Shown here: positions 34,401 through 42,705 of the stretch, in pieces
How positions within the stretch are numbered: the stretch's first letter is position 1
How the letters are laid out: each line of letters begins with the position of its first letter
Source: an uncultured Desulfobacteraceae bacterium
GTDB taxonomy: Bacteria; Desulfobacterota; Desulfobacteria; Desulfobacterales; Desulfatirhabdiaceae
Length of the DNA: 53,200 bases
NCBI GenBank assembly: GCA_903953895.1
Contig: CAJBLH010000249.1
Span: 1 to 53,200 of the forward strand
Direction of reading: 5' to 3'
Notes under the pieces: model-generated
The model's database searches: none
What the model saw: the letters and a program-made list of their open reading frames with translations, nothing else
What the model was told of the DNA's origin: nothing
Program-made: the position numbers and the translations under genes

Positions 34401-37400
34401 GGATGGAAAGCACTTCGTCATCTGCGCGGGAGCTTGCCGAAAGCGCCAGATGCGGGCGATCCTCCAGGATGCGGGGGATCATCCGGGTGCAACTGGAGTG
34501 AGGTCCCATTTCCAGAAAAATGCGGACACCATCGGCATAGGCCTGGTGAATGGTTGCCGGAAAATCAAACCCCGATATGGCCTGTCGGGTGATGGAATCG
34601 GCGGCGCTTTCTGTATTCAAGGTATACGTACGATTCAGCGCGCAACTGTAGAATCGGATATCCGGGGGCTGAACGGTCGGAAACCGGTGAAGTTCGCGGT
34701 AGGCCTTCCGAACCGGGCCAGCAGCATCGCAGTGGACTGTCACGACACCGTCCAGAAAGACGGCTTCGCATTTCAATGCAGCGATCACGCCTTCAACATC
34801 CGGCTGGTTGCCGCCGATGACACATTCCTCCGGCGTATTGACGATCAGCAGCCGGGCATGGGCAAACAGGGGCAATACGCTGTTGACGGCATCCGAGGGC
34901 CGGTTGACAGCCGCGACCTTCCAGACAAAAGATGCGGATGATTCGATATTCCAGGCTTTTCTGGCAGCAAGGCACGGACCGGTCAGTTCGGTTTGAAACA
35001 GCGGGCTTTTCGCCAGCCGAGACAGCATTTCCCCGCGATCCGGCCAGGCGCCAAGAGCAAAAAGCCCGGCGGTTTCTCCCAAACTGTATCCGATGACCGA
35101 CTGCGGACGGATGCCAAAACTGTGGATCAGGCGGGTCATGATGCCGCCATAAACCACCTGGCCGTAGATTGGAATCAGGGAATTGGCTGAAATGGCGTTC
35201 ATGGCCTCGGTTTCCCATCCGGTGTCCCAGGATTGTCTGAAAGGAACATAGGCGGCGGGCGCCATCTGGGTTTTCAGTGCAGGCGTTTCTGCATCCATCC
35301 CGCGAAGAATCTCCGGCCAGGTTACCGCCAGCGCCCTTCCCATGCCCACATAATGATTTCCGGAGCCAGGAAAGACAAAGGCGATATCCCCCGATCCTCC
35401 CATGGGTCGGGGTGAAAAAGCCAAGCCGGATCGGCCGCCGATACGCCGATGAACTCCGGCCGACACCACCTCGCGCGCCTCGTCAATCAAGGTTTTGATC
35501 TGTTCGGGCGTTTCCGCGATCAGACTGACGGCCAGTTGATTCCGGGCGGACAGGGGATGTTGGCGGAACCACGACCGGGCAGCTTGCTCGATCGGAGATC
35601 CCGCGTTCTGAATGTGCTGATCCAGCAGATTCAGCCCCCGGATCAGGTCATCTCTGTCCATTCCTTCAATAATGAACAGGGCGCTGCCACCCAATCCCAA
35701 AGGTCTTTTTCTCTCCCACTCCGAAGTCAGGATGCAGGTATCCTGCCGCCGGAATTCCATTTCCACCCCCTGTCCCCTGTCCCCTGCCCCCTCTTCCCTG
35801 ATGTCTGTTTCATGGCTTTCCAGAACCACATGACTGCATGCACCGATAGCAGAAAAGGCGGCGCAGCAGGCCCTACGCGGACCATCCTGGCGGTTTCTGA
35901 TCCAGTACTGTGGAAAACCGGGAAAATGAAAGTGGGGGCGCCACCACGGGTCTTCGGTGGCTCGGGTATAACCGACCAATGGCGGAAGAATTTCCTGATA
36001 CAGGCACAAACAGGTCTTGACCAAGGAGGCCATGCCGGCGGCAGCACCGGCATGGCCGATAACGGATTTGACGGAACCCACGGCGATGCAGGCTGACGGA
36101 TCTTGAAAAACGGCGTTCATCGCCTTGGCTTCAAGAAAATCCTCCTGCGGTCGGCTGCTGCCGTGGGCTTCATAAAAGCCGATGGTTTCAGGTGGGATAC
36201 CTGCTTCATTCAGGCTCTGCTGCAGCGACCGGACGTATGCGTTGTGATCATCCGGAGATTCAGCACAGGCGACACCCAAACCTTTGATAACGGCATAGAT
36301 GCGGTCTCCGTCGGCCAGCGCCTGATCCCGTTTTTTCAGAATCAATGCGGCTGCGCCTTCTCCCGGAAGGGCGCCGTCCGCTGCTCTGTCGAAGGGACGG
36401 CTGCTGCCGGAGGGAGAAAAGGCGGTGATGCCGTTTGCGATCAGAATGCTCCGGATATCGCCGGCCATATCTACGGCGCCAACCAGCATGGCATCGGTTT
36501 CGTTTTTCTGGAGCAGACGAGCGGCAATGTCCAGAGCGGAAAATCCTGATGCGGCATCGCTGGAAACCGTAAAACTGGGAGCCCCCAGGCCGAATTCCCG
36601 AGCCACCCGGCTGGCGACAATGCCGGCCAGGGCTCCAAGGGTACGAGGGGCGTTTAAGGCCGGCCCAAAATCTTCTTTCAGGGATTCAAGCCAGGCAGCT
36701 TTCCGGGTGCTGTCAAGAGAGATTCCTGCCTGCTGCAGCCAGTCCGCATGCGTCTTGCTCAGGCTCCACCGGACGTGGTAATCGGTTGCCTCCATATCAA
36801 ATCCCATGCCGATGATCGCTCCCATGCGGGGCCGAAGCTTTCGGGATGTATAACCGGCATCGGACATGGCTCTTCGGGCAACCTGGAGCATGAGAAGATG
36901 CTGAAGCAGAATTTCCGGGATTTCATTGGGCGGAATATGCAACTGGCTCAGTTCAAGCGTGATTTCATCGATGTATCCTCCAGGAATGTCCGGAAAATCC
37001 ACAAATGCGGCGGCAATGGCGTCACAACCTTTCCACCGCAATTCGGGACGTTTTTGAATCCCGGATTTGCCCGACAAAACCGCTTCCTGAAAAGCCCTTA
37101 ATGTATGGAAGTTTCCAAAGCAGGCATCCATGCCGACGACGGCGATATCCAATGCCCGTGGTTTCATGGTACGGGAAATCGCGGCTTGCGGCTTGCGACT
37201 TGTGAATTCATTATTCTGAATTTCTGAAAGATTCGTTGTCCATTCCTCCAGAAGCACATGCCCGTTGATGCCGCCAAATCCAAAGGCGCTGACGGCGGCA
37301 CGGCGGGGGATGTCGGGATTTCTGCGGTTCCACGGTCCCGGCTGCGTCTGCACATGGAAAGGGCTGCCGTGAAGCGGGCTGTTTTCTGCTGCTGCGGAAA

Positions 37401-38592
37401 AATTCAGGGATGGCGGCAATGTCTGATGCTGGATGGCCAGAAGAATTTTGATGAGCCCGGCGGCGCCGGCTGCGGTCAACAGATGCCCGATCATGGATTT
37501 TATGGAACCTATGGGGCAGGAAGGTGATGTCGATCCGGTGTTCTCCCACAGTAGTTTCAGGCTTTGTAGTTCTGTGGCGTCTCCGACCGGTGTTCCGGCG
37601 CCGTGGCATTCAATGATATCCACATCGGTCGGCCGCCAGCCGGAAGCCTGGTAGGCCGCCTGCATGGCCCGCAACTGGCCTTCGGTGTCCGGGGCCAACA
37701 GGTTTCCGCGCATATCGTTGGATAGCCCGATTCCACGGATGACACCATAAACGGTATCGCCGTCTTTCAGCGCATCATCGAGGCGCTTTAAAACGAGAAT
37801 TCCGGCGCCCTCGCCCACCACAAGCCCGTCTGCATGGGCATCGAACGGGGAGCAGCGTCCGGATGATGACAGCGCCCGCAGTTGACTGAATCCCACCTGG
37901 GTGTACAGACAGTCGGGCCGGGACACGCCGCCGGCCAGAACCGCATCGCAGCGATGATCACCGAGCATGTCGCAGGCCAGTTTGACGGCATACAGGGAGG
38001 AAGCGCATGCTGCATCCAGGGTAAACGCCGGGCCGCAAATTCCCAGCGATTGAGCCAGAACAGCGGCGGGAAAGGCCGTTACCTGGCCGGCCAGACAACG
38101 ATCGATCGTCAGAGACGATAACGAGTCAGGATTATTTCGAAACAGGGCGGATTTGAACGCTATCCCAAGAATCTCCTGAGCCAGGCGGGAGGATGCCTCG
38201 GTTGGCAGTGCAATGGCCGCAAGGATGATACCGATGCGGGTTTTATCAATGGCCTGGGACTGAAATGATAAAAAAGCCTGCCGGCCGGCCTGAAGGACCA
38301 AGTGATACATCGGATCGAGCGAACGCAAGCGGTTTTCGGAAACGGCAAAGCCGCTGGCATCGAAATGAAAATCATCGATCAGACAGCCGCGCCGGTGAAA
38401 AGCCTTGTCTGGAGCGGGTAGAGAAGATACCATATCCGCCGGATGCGCCACCCACCGGTTTTCTGGAATATCCTTACAGGTGTCTTTTTTCTCGACGATA
38501 TTACGCCAGAACAGGTCCAGTGTATTTGCGCCGGGAAACACACCGGCCATTGATACCACCGCAATAGGGGGAAAATCTTTCAATCGGGTCAC
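31492..38592 (-). CDS. PfaC-like PUFA/polyketide synthase subunit: KS-CLF-AT-DH'-DH-DH'-DH
   Basis: The GTG at 38592, 4-9 bases after AAGAAG, gives 2366 residues. KS (1-450) has Cys196, His330 and His370. A second KS-like domain (470-925) lost the Cys (VSSDAASG; Ala at 680 by ungapped alignment), so it is a chain-length factor. An acyltransferase (1065-1400) has Ser1170 in GYSLGE and His1365. Then come four FabA-like hotdog domains. DH2 (His1856, Glu1870) and DH4 (His2262, Glu2276) keep the catalytic pair; DH1 and DH3 lack it. KS-CLF plus paired DH is the hallmark of PfaC, and the AT resembles PfaB. No ACP, KR or ER is present, so a partner elsewhere is needed. Confidence 0.88.
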   Translation of the reverse strand: MTRLKDFPPIAVVSMAGVFPGANTLDLFWRNIVEKKDTCKDIPENRWVAHPADMVSSLPAPDKAFHRRGCLIDDFHFDASGFAVSENRLRSLDPMYHLVLQAGRQAFLSFQSQAIDKTRIGIILAAIALPTEASSRLAQEILGIAFKSALFRNNPDSLSSLTIDRCLAGQVTAFPAAVLAQSLGICGPAFTLDAACASSLYAVKLACDMLGDHRCDAVLAGGVSRPDCLYTQVGFSQLRALSSSGRCSPFDAHADGLVVGEGAGILVLKRLDDALKDGDTVYGVIRGIGLSNDMRGNLLAPDTEGQLRAMQAAYQASGWRPTDVDIIECHGAGTPVGDATELQSLKLLWENTGSTSPSCPIGSIKSMIGHLLTAAGAAGLIKILLAIQHQTLPPSLNFSAAAENSPLHGSPFHVQTQPGPWNRRNPDIPRRAAVSAFGFGGINGHVLLEEWTTNLSEIQNNEFTSRKPQAAISRTMKPRALDIAVVGMDACFGNFHTLRAFQEAVLSGKSGIQKRPELRWKGCDAIAAAFVDFPDIPGGYIDEITLELSQLHIPPNEIPEILLQHLLMLQVARRAMSDAGYTSRKLRPRMGAIIGMGFDMEATDYHVRWSLSKTHADWLQQAGISLDSTRKAAWLESLKEDFGPALNAPRTLGALAGIVASRVAREFGLGAPSFTVSSDAASGFSALDIAARLLQKNETDAMLVGAVDMAGDIRSILIANGITAFSPSGSSRPFDRAADGALPGEGAAALILKKRDQALADGDRIYAVIKGLGVACAESPDDHNAYVRSLQQSLNEAGIPPETIGFYEAHGSSRPQEDFLEAKAMNAVFQDPSACIAVGSVKSVIGHAGAAAGMASLVKTCLCLYQEILPPLVGYTRATEDPWWRPHFHFPGFPQYWIRNRQDGPRRACCAAFSAIGACSHVVLESHETDIREEGAGDRGQGVEMEFRRQDTCILTSEWERKRPLGLGGSALFIIEGMDRDDLIRGLNLLDQHIQNAGSPIEQAARSWFRQHPLSARNQLAVSLIAETPEQIKTLIDEAREVVSAGVHRRIGGRSGLAFSPRPMGGSGDIAFVFPGSGNHYVGMGRALAVTWPEILRGMDAETPALKTQMAPAAYVPFRQSWDTGWETEAMNAISANSLIPIYGQVVYGGIMTRLIHSFGIRPQSVIGYSLGETAGLFALGAWPDRGEMLSRLAKSPLFQTELTGPCLAARKAWNIESSASFVWKVAAVNRPSDAVNSVLPLFAHARLLIVNTPEECVIGGNQPDVEGVIAALKCEAVFLDGVVTVHCDAAGPVRKAYRELHRFPTVQPPDIRFYSCALNRTYTLNTESAADSITRQAISGFDFPATIHQAYADGVRIFLEMGPHSSCTRMIPRILEDRPHLALSASSRADDEVLSILKLLGTLATERIIMNLEPLYGEHSYPETAPTTGRQLILKAGGNPFHPKFPQAPDIQPTALSASDRFARESTGTEHSSHPVFQTPAPLTLAAPVLYPSDIVDAVIRNASATADAHTAFLNFSNALSRDYADGFALQTKLLQHQMVHPEIGMGDRPLARMHLAGSSDFAPCPLPVSYPRSLCMEFAIGSAAKVLGPEFADVDTYPARVRLPDEPLMLVDRILSVDGQKGSLGPGRVVTEHDVVPGAWYLDGNHAPVCISVEAGQADLFLCAYLGIDLQVKGLRTYRLLDAAVQFHRGLPSPGDVIRYEIEIERFVRQGETWLFFFHFQGFIGNELLITMENGCAGFFTDTEVRNSGGIILTEPELQPAPGKIPSDWKQLAPRSVETFSDTQVNALRSGNLAACFDTHFADMTLSESLRLPGGRMRLIDRVLTLDPVGGRYGLGMIQAQADIHPDDWFLTCHFMDDPVMPGTLMYECCAHTLRVFIQRMGWVTDKPGVCYEPVAGVKSILKCRGPVTPQTRHVVYQVEIRELGYTPEPYVIADAHMFADGQHIVMFRDISLKMTGVTRGEIEPFWEKGGRVYPPDSHPDRKNCRYDREQILALAVGKPSDAFGETFRDFDKDRFLARLPGPPFLFVDRIIRTEPPAFVLKPGGWITAEYTVSPSDWYFSADRSGVMPYAVLLEIALQPCGWLAAYAGSALTSPKDLRFRNLGGSGRISQDSFPDAGVLTMKCRLTQVSSAADMIIESFDFSVASAGGVIYAGETTFGFFTESALAQQKGLAQTDDRGYQPVQDQGAARQPHPLEDVPPFFPEPGAFCPPSIGPLAMPGRAIRMVDSIDLYDPAGGPSGLGFIQGSKKVDPSEWFFKAHFYHDPVWPGSLGIEAFIQLLKFIAIDKWPHLASRCRFSLVTGVQHTWIYRGQVIPGNKQVKVEAIVTRIEEAPLPMIIANGFLYVDGLTIYEMKQFGIRLVSVS
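33885..33905. repeat. G-rich repeat unit inside the megasynthase gene
   Basis: GACGGGCAGGGGGCAGGGGG on the plus strand; read on the coding strand it gives the APCPLPV segment at residues 1564-1570, in the linker before the first dehydratase domain. Confidence 0.5.
35763..35797. repeat. G-rich repeat inside the megasynthase gene (C-rich on plus strand)
   Basis: CCCCCTGTCCCCTGTCCCCT and a further unit; on the coding strand it encodes EEGAGDRGQG at residues 933-942, exactly in the linker between the chain-length factor and the acyltransferase. Confidence 0.6.
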
Positions 38593-38909
38593 AAATTCTT
38601 CTTTGAAAAAGGTTAATGATCGCGCTATATACCCCTTTTCCGGTTTTGTTTGCAATACCCCATTATTCTCACAGCAAAGGCGCAAAGATCGGAAAGGGAG
38701 TTGAAAAATATCAAATGATTGAAACGATGATCGAGGCCGAGGTTTTGTTTAGAATCGTTTCTGTTGTATAAACGATAAAAACATGAAATAATCATTCACA
38801 GGACAATCCGGATACGCGTCTTTTTCGCCTGATGAAATCGTGAAAAAAACTGTTCACAAAGCCGAATGTCTTGAAGGTGTCAATCATCTTAAAAGAAAGG
38901 AGCAATGCA
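38593..38909. other. divergent intergenic region upstream of the megasynthase operon
   Basis: About 317 A/T-rich bases separate the megasynthase start (minus) from the small repeat protein (plus). Promoters for both must lie here, but no clear -35/-10 or -24/-12 pair was seen. The stretch ACAGCAAAGGCGCAAAG at 38670-38686 resembles a common dispersed intergenic repeat. Confidence 0.4.
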
Positions 38910-39401
38910 ATGGCAGTTTCAGGAATATCTTCAAATCTTGCTTCATATCAGACAAATCAGAACAGCCCCCTTGCCAAGCTCAAGGAAGAATTCGATAAAA
39001 TAGGGAAGGCTTTGAAATCGGGTAATGTTACCGATGCAAAAGATGCACTTACCCAAATTCAAAAAGGTCTTTCAGCAAAAACTGGCAGCGGCATCAATCC
39101 CGTGAGTTCCGATATCGCCAGCCTAGGTAAGACTCTGGACTCCGGAGATATCAAAGCCGCTCAACAAGCATTTTCCAGGATTCAGGAAAAGCTATTTCAG
39201 GGCCGGCCTCCCATGAGAAGCGGAAACGAAAATGCCTATCAGACTCCGGGTGCTGGTGTCGCTTCATCGGGCCCAAGTGCTTATGATAAAACGGTACGTG
39301 CTCAAGCACAGGTAGCAGCTCAGAATGTATCGGAACTGATATCCACATCAAATCCCGCAAGAAATCCCTTGTTGGGAGCTTTCGTTAACACCATGGTGTA
39401 A
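38910..39401 (+). CDS. hypothetical protein with two SGD/AAQ-type helical repeats
   Basis: 163 residues from the ATG at 38910, preceded by AAAGGAG. Two repeats are visible: LKEEFDKIGKALKSGNVTDA and, about 40 residues later, IASLGKTLDSGDIKAAQQAF. Repeats of this type (LGxALxSGDxxxAQxAFxxLQ) occur in small uncharacterised proteobacterial proteins. The N terminus (MAVSGISSNLASYQTNQN) has no signal peptide and looks like that of exported or filament-associated proteins, but function is unknown. It stands alone, convergent with the ATPase gene. Confidence 0.65.
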   Translation: MAVSGISSNLASYQTNQNSPLAKLKEEFDKIGKALKSGNVTDAKDALTQIQKGLSAKTGSGINPVSSDIASLGKTLDSGDIKAAQQAFSRIQEKLFQGRPPMRSGNENAYQTPGAGVASSGPSAYDKTVRAQAQVAAQNVSELISTSNPARNPLLGAFVNTMV

Positions 39402-39438
39402 TCGAGGCAAACCGTGAAATATTCTTTTTATTTTCCAT

Positions 39439-41220
39439 CTATCCCTTCAGCTCCGGCAGCCGCCTCAATCCAGCATACTCCAGCAGCTCATCCATCTCCT
39501 GACGAGATGACCACAAAATGCCCTTTTCCCGGGCATATGTTTCGGCTTCCCCGGTCAGGCCATCATGGGCAAACAGCCAGAGCCTTACGGCATCCGGTTC
39601 TTTTTCCGCTTTCACGGCTTCACCCTGCTCCCACAGCGCGGTCAGCACGTCCAAAGCCACCTTTTTTCCCTGTATCCATTTGCTCTGATACACCCACTGC
39701 TCCCCCCAGGCTGCGCCCAGAACATCGATTTCCTGCCCCTTACCCGACCTCAGCCTGTGCCGGTGTGCAATATGAATGAACGTATGGGGCATCTGAATGT
39801 CTTCCGCGGTGTGGAAAAACCGCGCCGGCAGTTTTTTCCGCTGGGTATTCCACAAAATCTGGCTCATGTGAACCTCTGCCAGATAGCCCCGGTATTCCCG
39901 GAATCTGCGTTCTTGTTTCCGAAAGCGCCGGATCAGTTCTTCCTGTACCACATGGGCATGCTGCCCTTCCACCTCAATTTTTCCCCAGACTTTCAGAAAC
40001 TCCAGAAGAATCGGGTCATCCACCTTGCGAAACCATCCGCCTAGCTCCAGATATTCCACCAGATCCCCGCGGGACAGCTTGATCAGTACATCCCGGATGG
40101 TTTCAAGGGGCACATGCCGACCTTCGCGATCCATGAGTTGTTTTTGGATCTGTTCCAGCTTCAGCTCTCCCCGCCGGCTTTCATCGGTGTTTTCATCCAG
40201 GGCTGACAGATACAGTACCCATTTGGTGATTTTATGTTCGTTGATGCGCTCGATCCATTGGGTCACCTGATCGTGCAATTCCCCCCAGATAAACCCGGAA
40301 GACAGATCCACTGCCAGTATCCGATTAAGGGTTTCTTCGTCAGATATCGAAGTAACGGTTTTTGCCGCCTGTTTGACCACCGCCGTAATGTAAAAGGGAT
40401 TGCCGCCGCATCTGTTCGAGATGACTGGCGCCATCAGGTCGGCAACATCGGCGTGGTAGAACACTGCGACTTTTCGGGCCAGTTCCGCTCCCCAGTAACC
40501 GGTCATTTCGCTGATGGGTTTGCTGTCAAATCTTCCGAACAACGCCCGTTTGCCAATAATCTCCCGGCTTAAAATCGTCATGGCGGAGCCTGTGACAAAA
40601 TGGGGGCAGGTCGGGGATTCCACGGCCTCCTGCATGTAACCAACGATGCTGAAGTCATACTGGGGCAGACGGGTGTTCTGAAATTCATCCAGAAACATGA
40701 CGATCGTTATATCATCATAATCCGATATTCGCCGGGGGAAAATGACGGCTTCCTCTTCAGGGACAGTGATATCTTTTTGCTGAAACGATTCAAACTGTCT
40801 CAGTGCACCATCCAGTCCAACGGTTATTTTCAGTTTGGATCGGATAAACGGAACAATCTCTTGCCGCGTGATTTCGCGGGTCAGAATAATCTTTGGATCA
40901 CGCAGATGAAATGCCGTCATCCATCGCAGAATATTCTCCACATACCCGACAGCGAATTCCCATCGGTCGGTTTTTTCTTCCTTGAAACTGTAATACACGG
41001 GGATGACGGTATATGGGTCATTCGGGTCCTGTTCGATAAACAGGCGATTGATCACGCGCTTGAAGATTTCGGTTTTTCCCATGCGGCGTCTTCCCAGCAG
41101 CACCGTGGATGTGGTCCTGCGGTGAGCGGCTTCTCTGGCGGCGTGATACAGATAGTCCAGAAATTCTGTCCGATCGGTATAAACATCTTCCGGAACAAGG
41201 GGTCTGATGACGTATTTCAT
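39439..41220 (-). CDS. ATPase with Walker motifs and a C-terminal PD-(D/E)XK-like domain
   Basis: 593 residues from the ATG at 41220, after GAAAGGATCG. Walker A is LGRRRMGKTEI and Walker B is IVMFLDEFQN, followed by an arginine-finger-like and winged-helix region (DREGRHVPLETIRDVLIKLS). Near residue 505, GQEIDVLGAAWGEQWVYQSKW looks like a nuclease core with D and Q-x-K. It resembles the archaeal-type ATPase family also common in Desulfobacterota. Its role is unknown. It belongs to a different subfamily from the ATPase gene at 8.0-9.6 kb. Confidence 0.78.
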   Translation of the reverse strand: MKYVIRPLVPEDVYTDRTEFLDYLYHAAREAAHRRTTSTVLLGRRRMGKTEIFKRVINRLFIEQDPNDPYTVIPVYYSFKEEKTDRWEFAVGYVENILRWMTAFHLRDPKIILTREITRQEIVPFIRSKLKITVGLDGALRQFESFQQKDITVPEEEAVIFPRRISDYDDITIVMFLDEFQNTRLPQYDFSIVGYMQEAVESPTCPHFVTGSAMTILSREIIGKRALFGRFDSKPISEMTGYWGAELARKVAVFYHADVADLMAPVISNRCGGNPFYITAVVKQAAKTVTSISDEETLNRILAVDLSSGFIWGELHDQVTQWIERINEHKITKWVLYLSALDENTDESRRGELKLEQIQKQLMDREGRHVPLETIRDVLIKLSRGDLVEYLELGGWFRKVDDPILLEFLKVWGKIEVEGQHAHVVQEELIRRFRKQERRFREYRGYLAEVHMSQILWNTQRKKLPARFFHTAEDIQMPHTFIHIAHRHRLRSGKGQEIDVLGAAWGEQWVYQSKWIQGKKVALDVLTALWEQGEAVKAEKEPDAVRLWLFAHDGLTGEAETYAREKGILWSSRQEMDELLEYAGLRRLPELKG

Positions 41221-41252
41221 AATGGTCGATCCTTTCAGTATGTCATATACCT

Positions 41253-41351
41253 TCACGTGCCGCATGTCAGACCTGTCAGATCCGCATAGCGCCGGCTGAT
41301 TTCCTTCTCCGAATCCATCACATACAGAATGTCGTTATAGAGCAGTGTCAA
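41253..41351 (-). pseudogene. possible small coding remnant upstream of the ATPase
   Basis: From a TTG, 32 residues read LTLLYNDILYVMDSEKEI and then SRRYADLTGLTCGT before a stop, with protein-like composition. No ribosome-binding site is visible. It may be the tail of a lost gene or a short leader ORF; the family is not recognised. Confidence 0.25.
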
Positions 41352-41427
41352 TTTTCGAGATACTGATAAATTGATAGATGAAGTGAATGAAAGTCAATAT
41401 GACGGGTGACAGCATTCGCGGATACAA

Positions 41428-41973
41428 TCAATTTGTAGCATTGGAAAGGTTTTTCGAATAGTCGAGCAATTTTTTATACTCCGCGCTCAGATACTCACGC
41501 TCCTGCAAGAGTACCCGGTAACGATCGGAGTCCGCCGCGCTGCCGCCGGCGCGATCCAATTCAGAAATGGCGGATTGTTGCGCTTTTAATTTTTGTTTCT
41601 GGTCTTTAATTTTACGTTGTAAAGCGGCAATTTCATTTTTTTGTTTATCAGACTTGGCTTTCAACAGGTTAACATCAGACTCCAAACGGGAAATATCTTC
41701 CTCCATCCTGGTCACGCGTTGCTGCTCCAATGTTAACTTGTAATCGCGCAACTGAACCTCGCTTTCCAGCGTATCGGACTGTTCCTTTAGCTCCTGATTA
41801 ACAGCCTGCTGACGGTTTAATTCATCCTGACGGTCCTGAATCCGCGCATCATAGGCTCCGGAGTTGAGACCGTACAATCCTCCAAAAAGCCCTCCCTGCC
41901 TGGGATCATTGCTTCCTGCACAGGCGGTCAAGACGGCAGGCAATAGAATCATAAATATAAGCATTCGCCGCAT
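41428..41973 (-). CDS. coiled-coil lipoprotein
   Basis: 181 residues with a lipoprotein signal: MLIFMILLPAVLTACAG, with the lipobox LTAC and Cys18. Residues about 45-150 form a long, highly charged coiled coil (RIQDRQDELNRQQ.. to QKQKLKAQQSAISEL). It is probably anchored to the outer or inner membrane and spans the periplasm. GAGGAAAT precedes the ATG. It is the second gene of a pair with the glycine-zipper lipoprotein, separated by two bases, so both likely act together. Function is not known. Confidence 0.75.
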   Translation of the reverse strand: MRRMLIFMILLPAVLTACAGSNDPRQGGLFGGLYGLNSGAYDARIQDRQDELNRQQAVNQELKEQSDTLESEVQLRDYKLTLEQQRVTRMEEDISRLESDVNLLKAKSDKQKNEIAALQRKIKDQKQKLKAQQSAISELDRAGGSAADSDRYRVLLQEREYLSAEYKKLLDYSKNLSNATN

Positions 41974-41975
41974 AG

Positions 41976-42671
41976 CTATTTCCTCAACGCAGTTGATTCA
42001 TTCAGTTTGGCCATTTCTACACTTTGGGCGTCAAGTATGGCAATATTCTCTTTCAGTGCGATGACTTCCTGATTGAGTTTTTCCAGCTTCGCCTGATTTT
42101 GTGCCATACGTTGCCGATCCTGGCCCAGAGCCGCCAGTTCCTTGTTCAGGCTGCTTTTACGCTTCTCAGCGTCACTGATCCATTTTTTTATTTCATTTTG
42201 TTTGCTTTGCAGTTCGCTGGCTCGAGTTTGACTATTGATGGATTGGGCATTGATATCTGCGATTTGCTGATCTAATATCTGGATTTTTGTTGCTGTTTGC
42301 TTGTTGAATTCTTCCAGATCGCTGTTGTATTTCGCAAACACCTGTATCTCACCGTCCAGACGGTCTTCCTCATCGACATATTGTTGTTTGCGGCTTGCTA
42401 CCGTACTGCCCAGCGCGTACCCGCCAGCGCCTCCCACCAAGGCCCCGATGCCGGCGCCGACCAACATGCCGTTATTTCCCCCCACAACTTTGCCCAGAAT
42501 AGCACCTAAAATGGCTCCCACCCCGATTCCAAGGGCAGTTCCCTGTGCTTCGGTATTGTTGGCATCTTCACTGGCTGAACTAGCGCCAGGTGTCGTTCCT
42601 GTCGTGGCGCATCCTGAAAGCAGCGCCGATACAACCGCCACAGCCATCAGTTGATGAAAACATTTTTTCAC
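41976..42671 (-). CDS. glycine-zipper, coiled-coil lipoprotein
   Basis: 231 residues from a GTG at 42671 after AAGGAGG. The signal ends in the lipobox LSGC (Cys21). A glycine-zipper segment, rich in GxxxG (GIGVGAILGAILGKVVGGNN), lies at about 47-95 and may insert in a membrane. A long coiled coil follows (EEFNKQTATKIQILDQQIAD and beyond). The zipper plus coiled coil resembles cell-envelope stress proteins, but no specific family is recognised. Confidence 0.78.
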   Translation of the reverse strand: MKKCFHQLMAVAVVSALLSGCATTGTTPGASSASEDANNTEAQGTALGIGVGAILGAILGKVVGGNNGMLVGAGIGALVGGAGGYALGSTVASRKQQYVDEEDRLDGEIQVFAKYNSDLEEFNKQTATKIQILDQQIADINAQSINSQTRASELQSKQNEIKKWISDAEKRKSSLNKELAALGQDRQRMAQNQAKLEKLNQEVIALKENIAILDAQSVEMAKLNESTALRK

Positions 42672-42705
42672 GATAGTTCCTCCTTAATAAAAAGAATCAA
42701 TGATC

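Noticed and set aside
33649-34941. 430-codon open frame on the plus strand
   Set aside because: It is the complement of megasynthase linker, AT and DH coding sequence; the coding strand has conserved catalytic residues and the antisense product does not.
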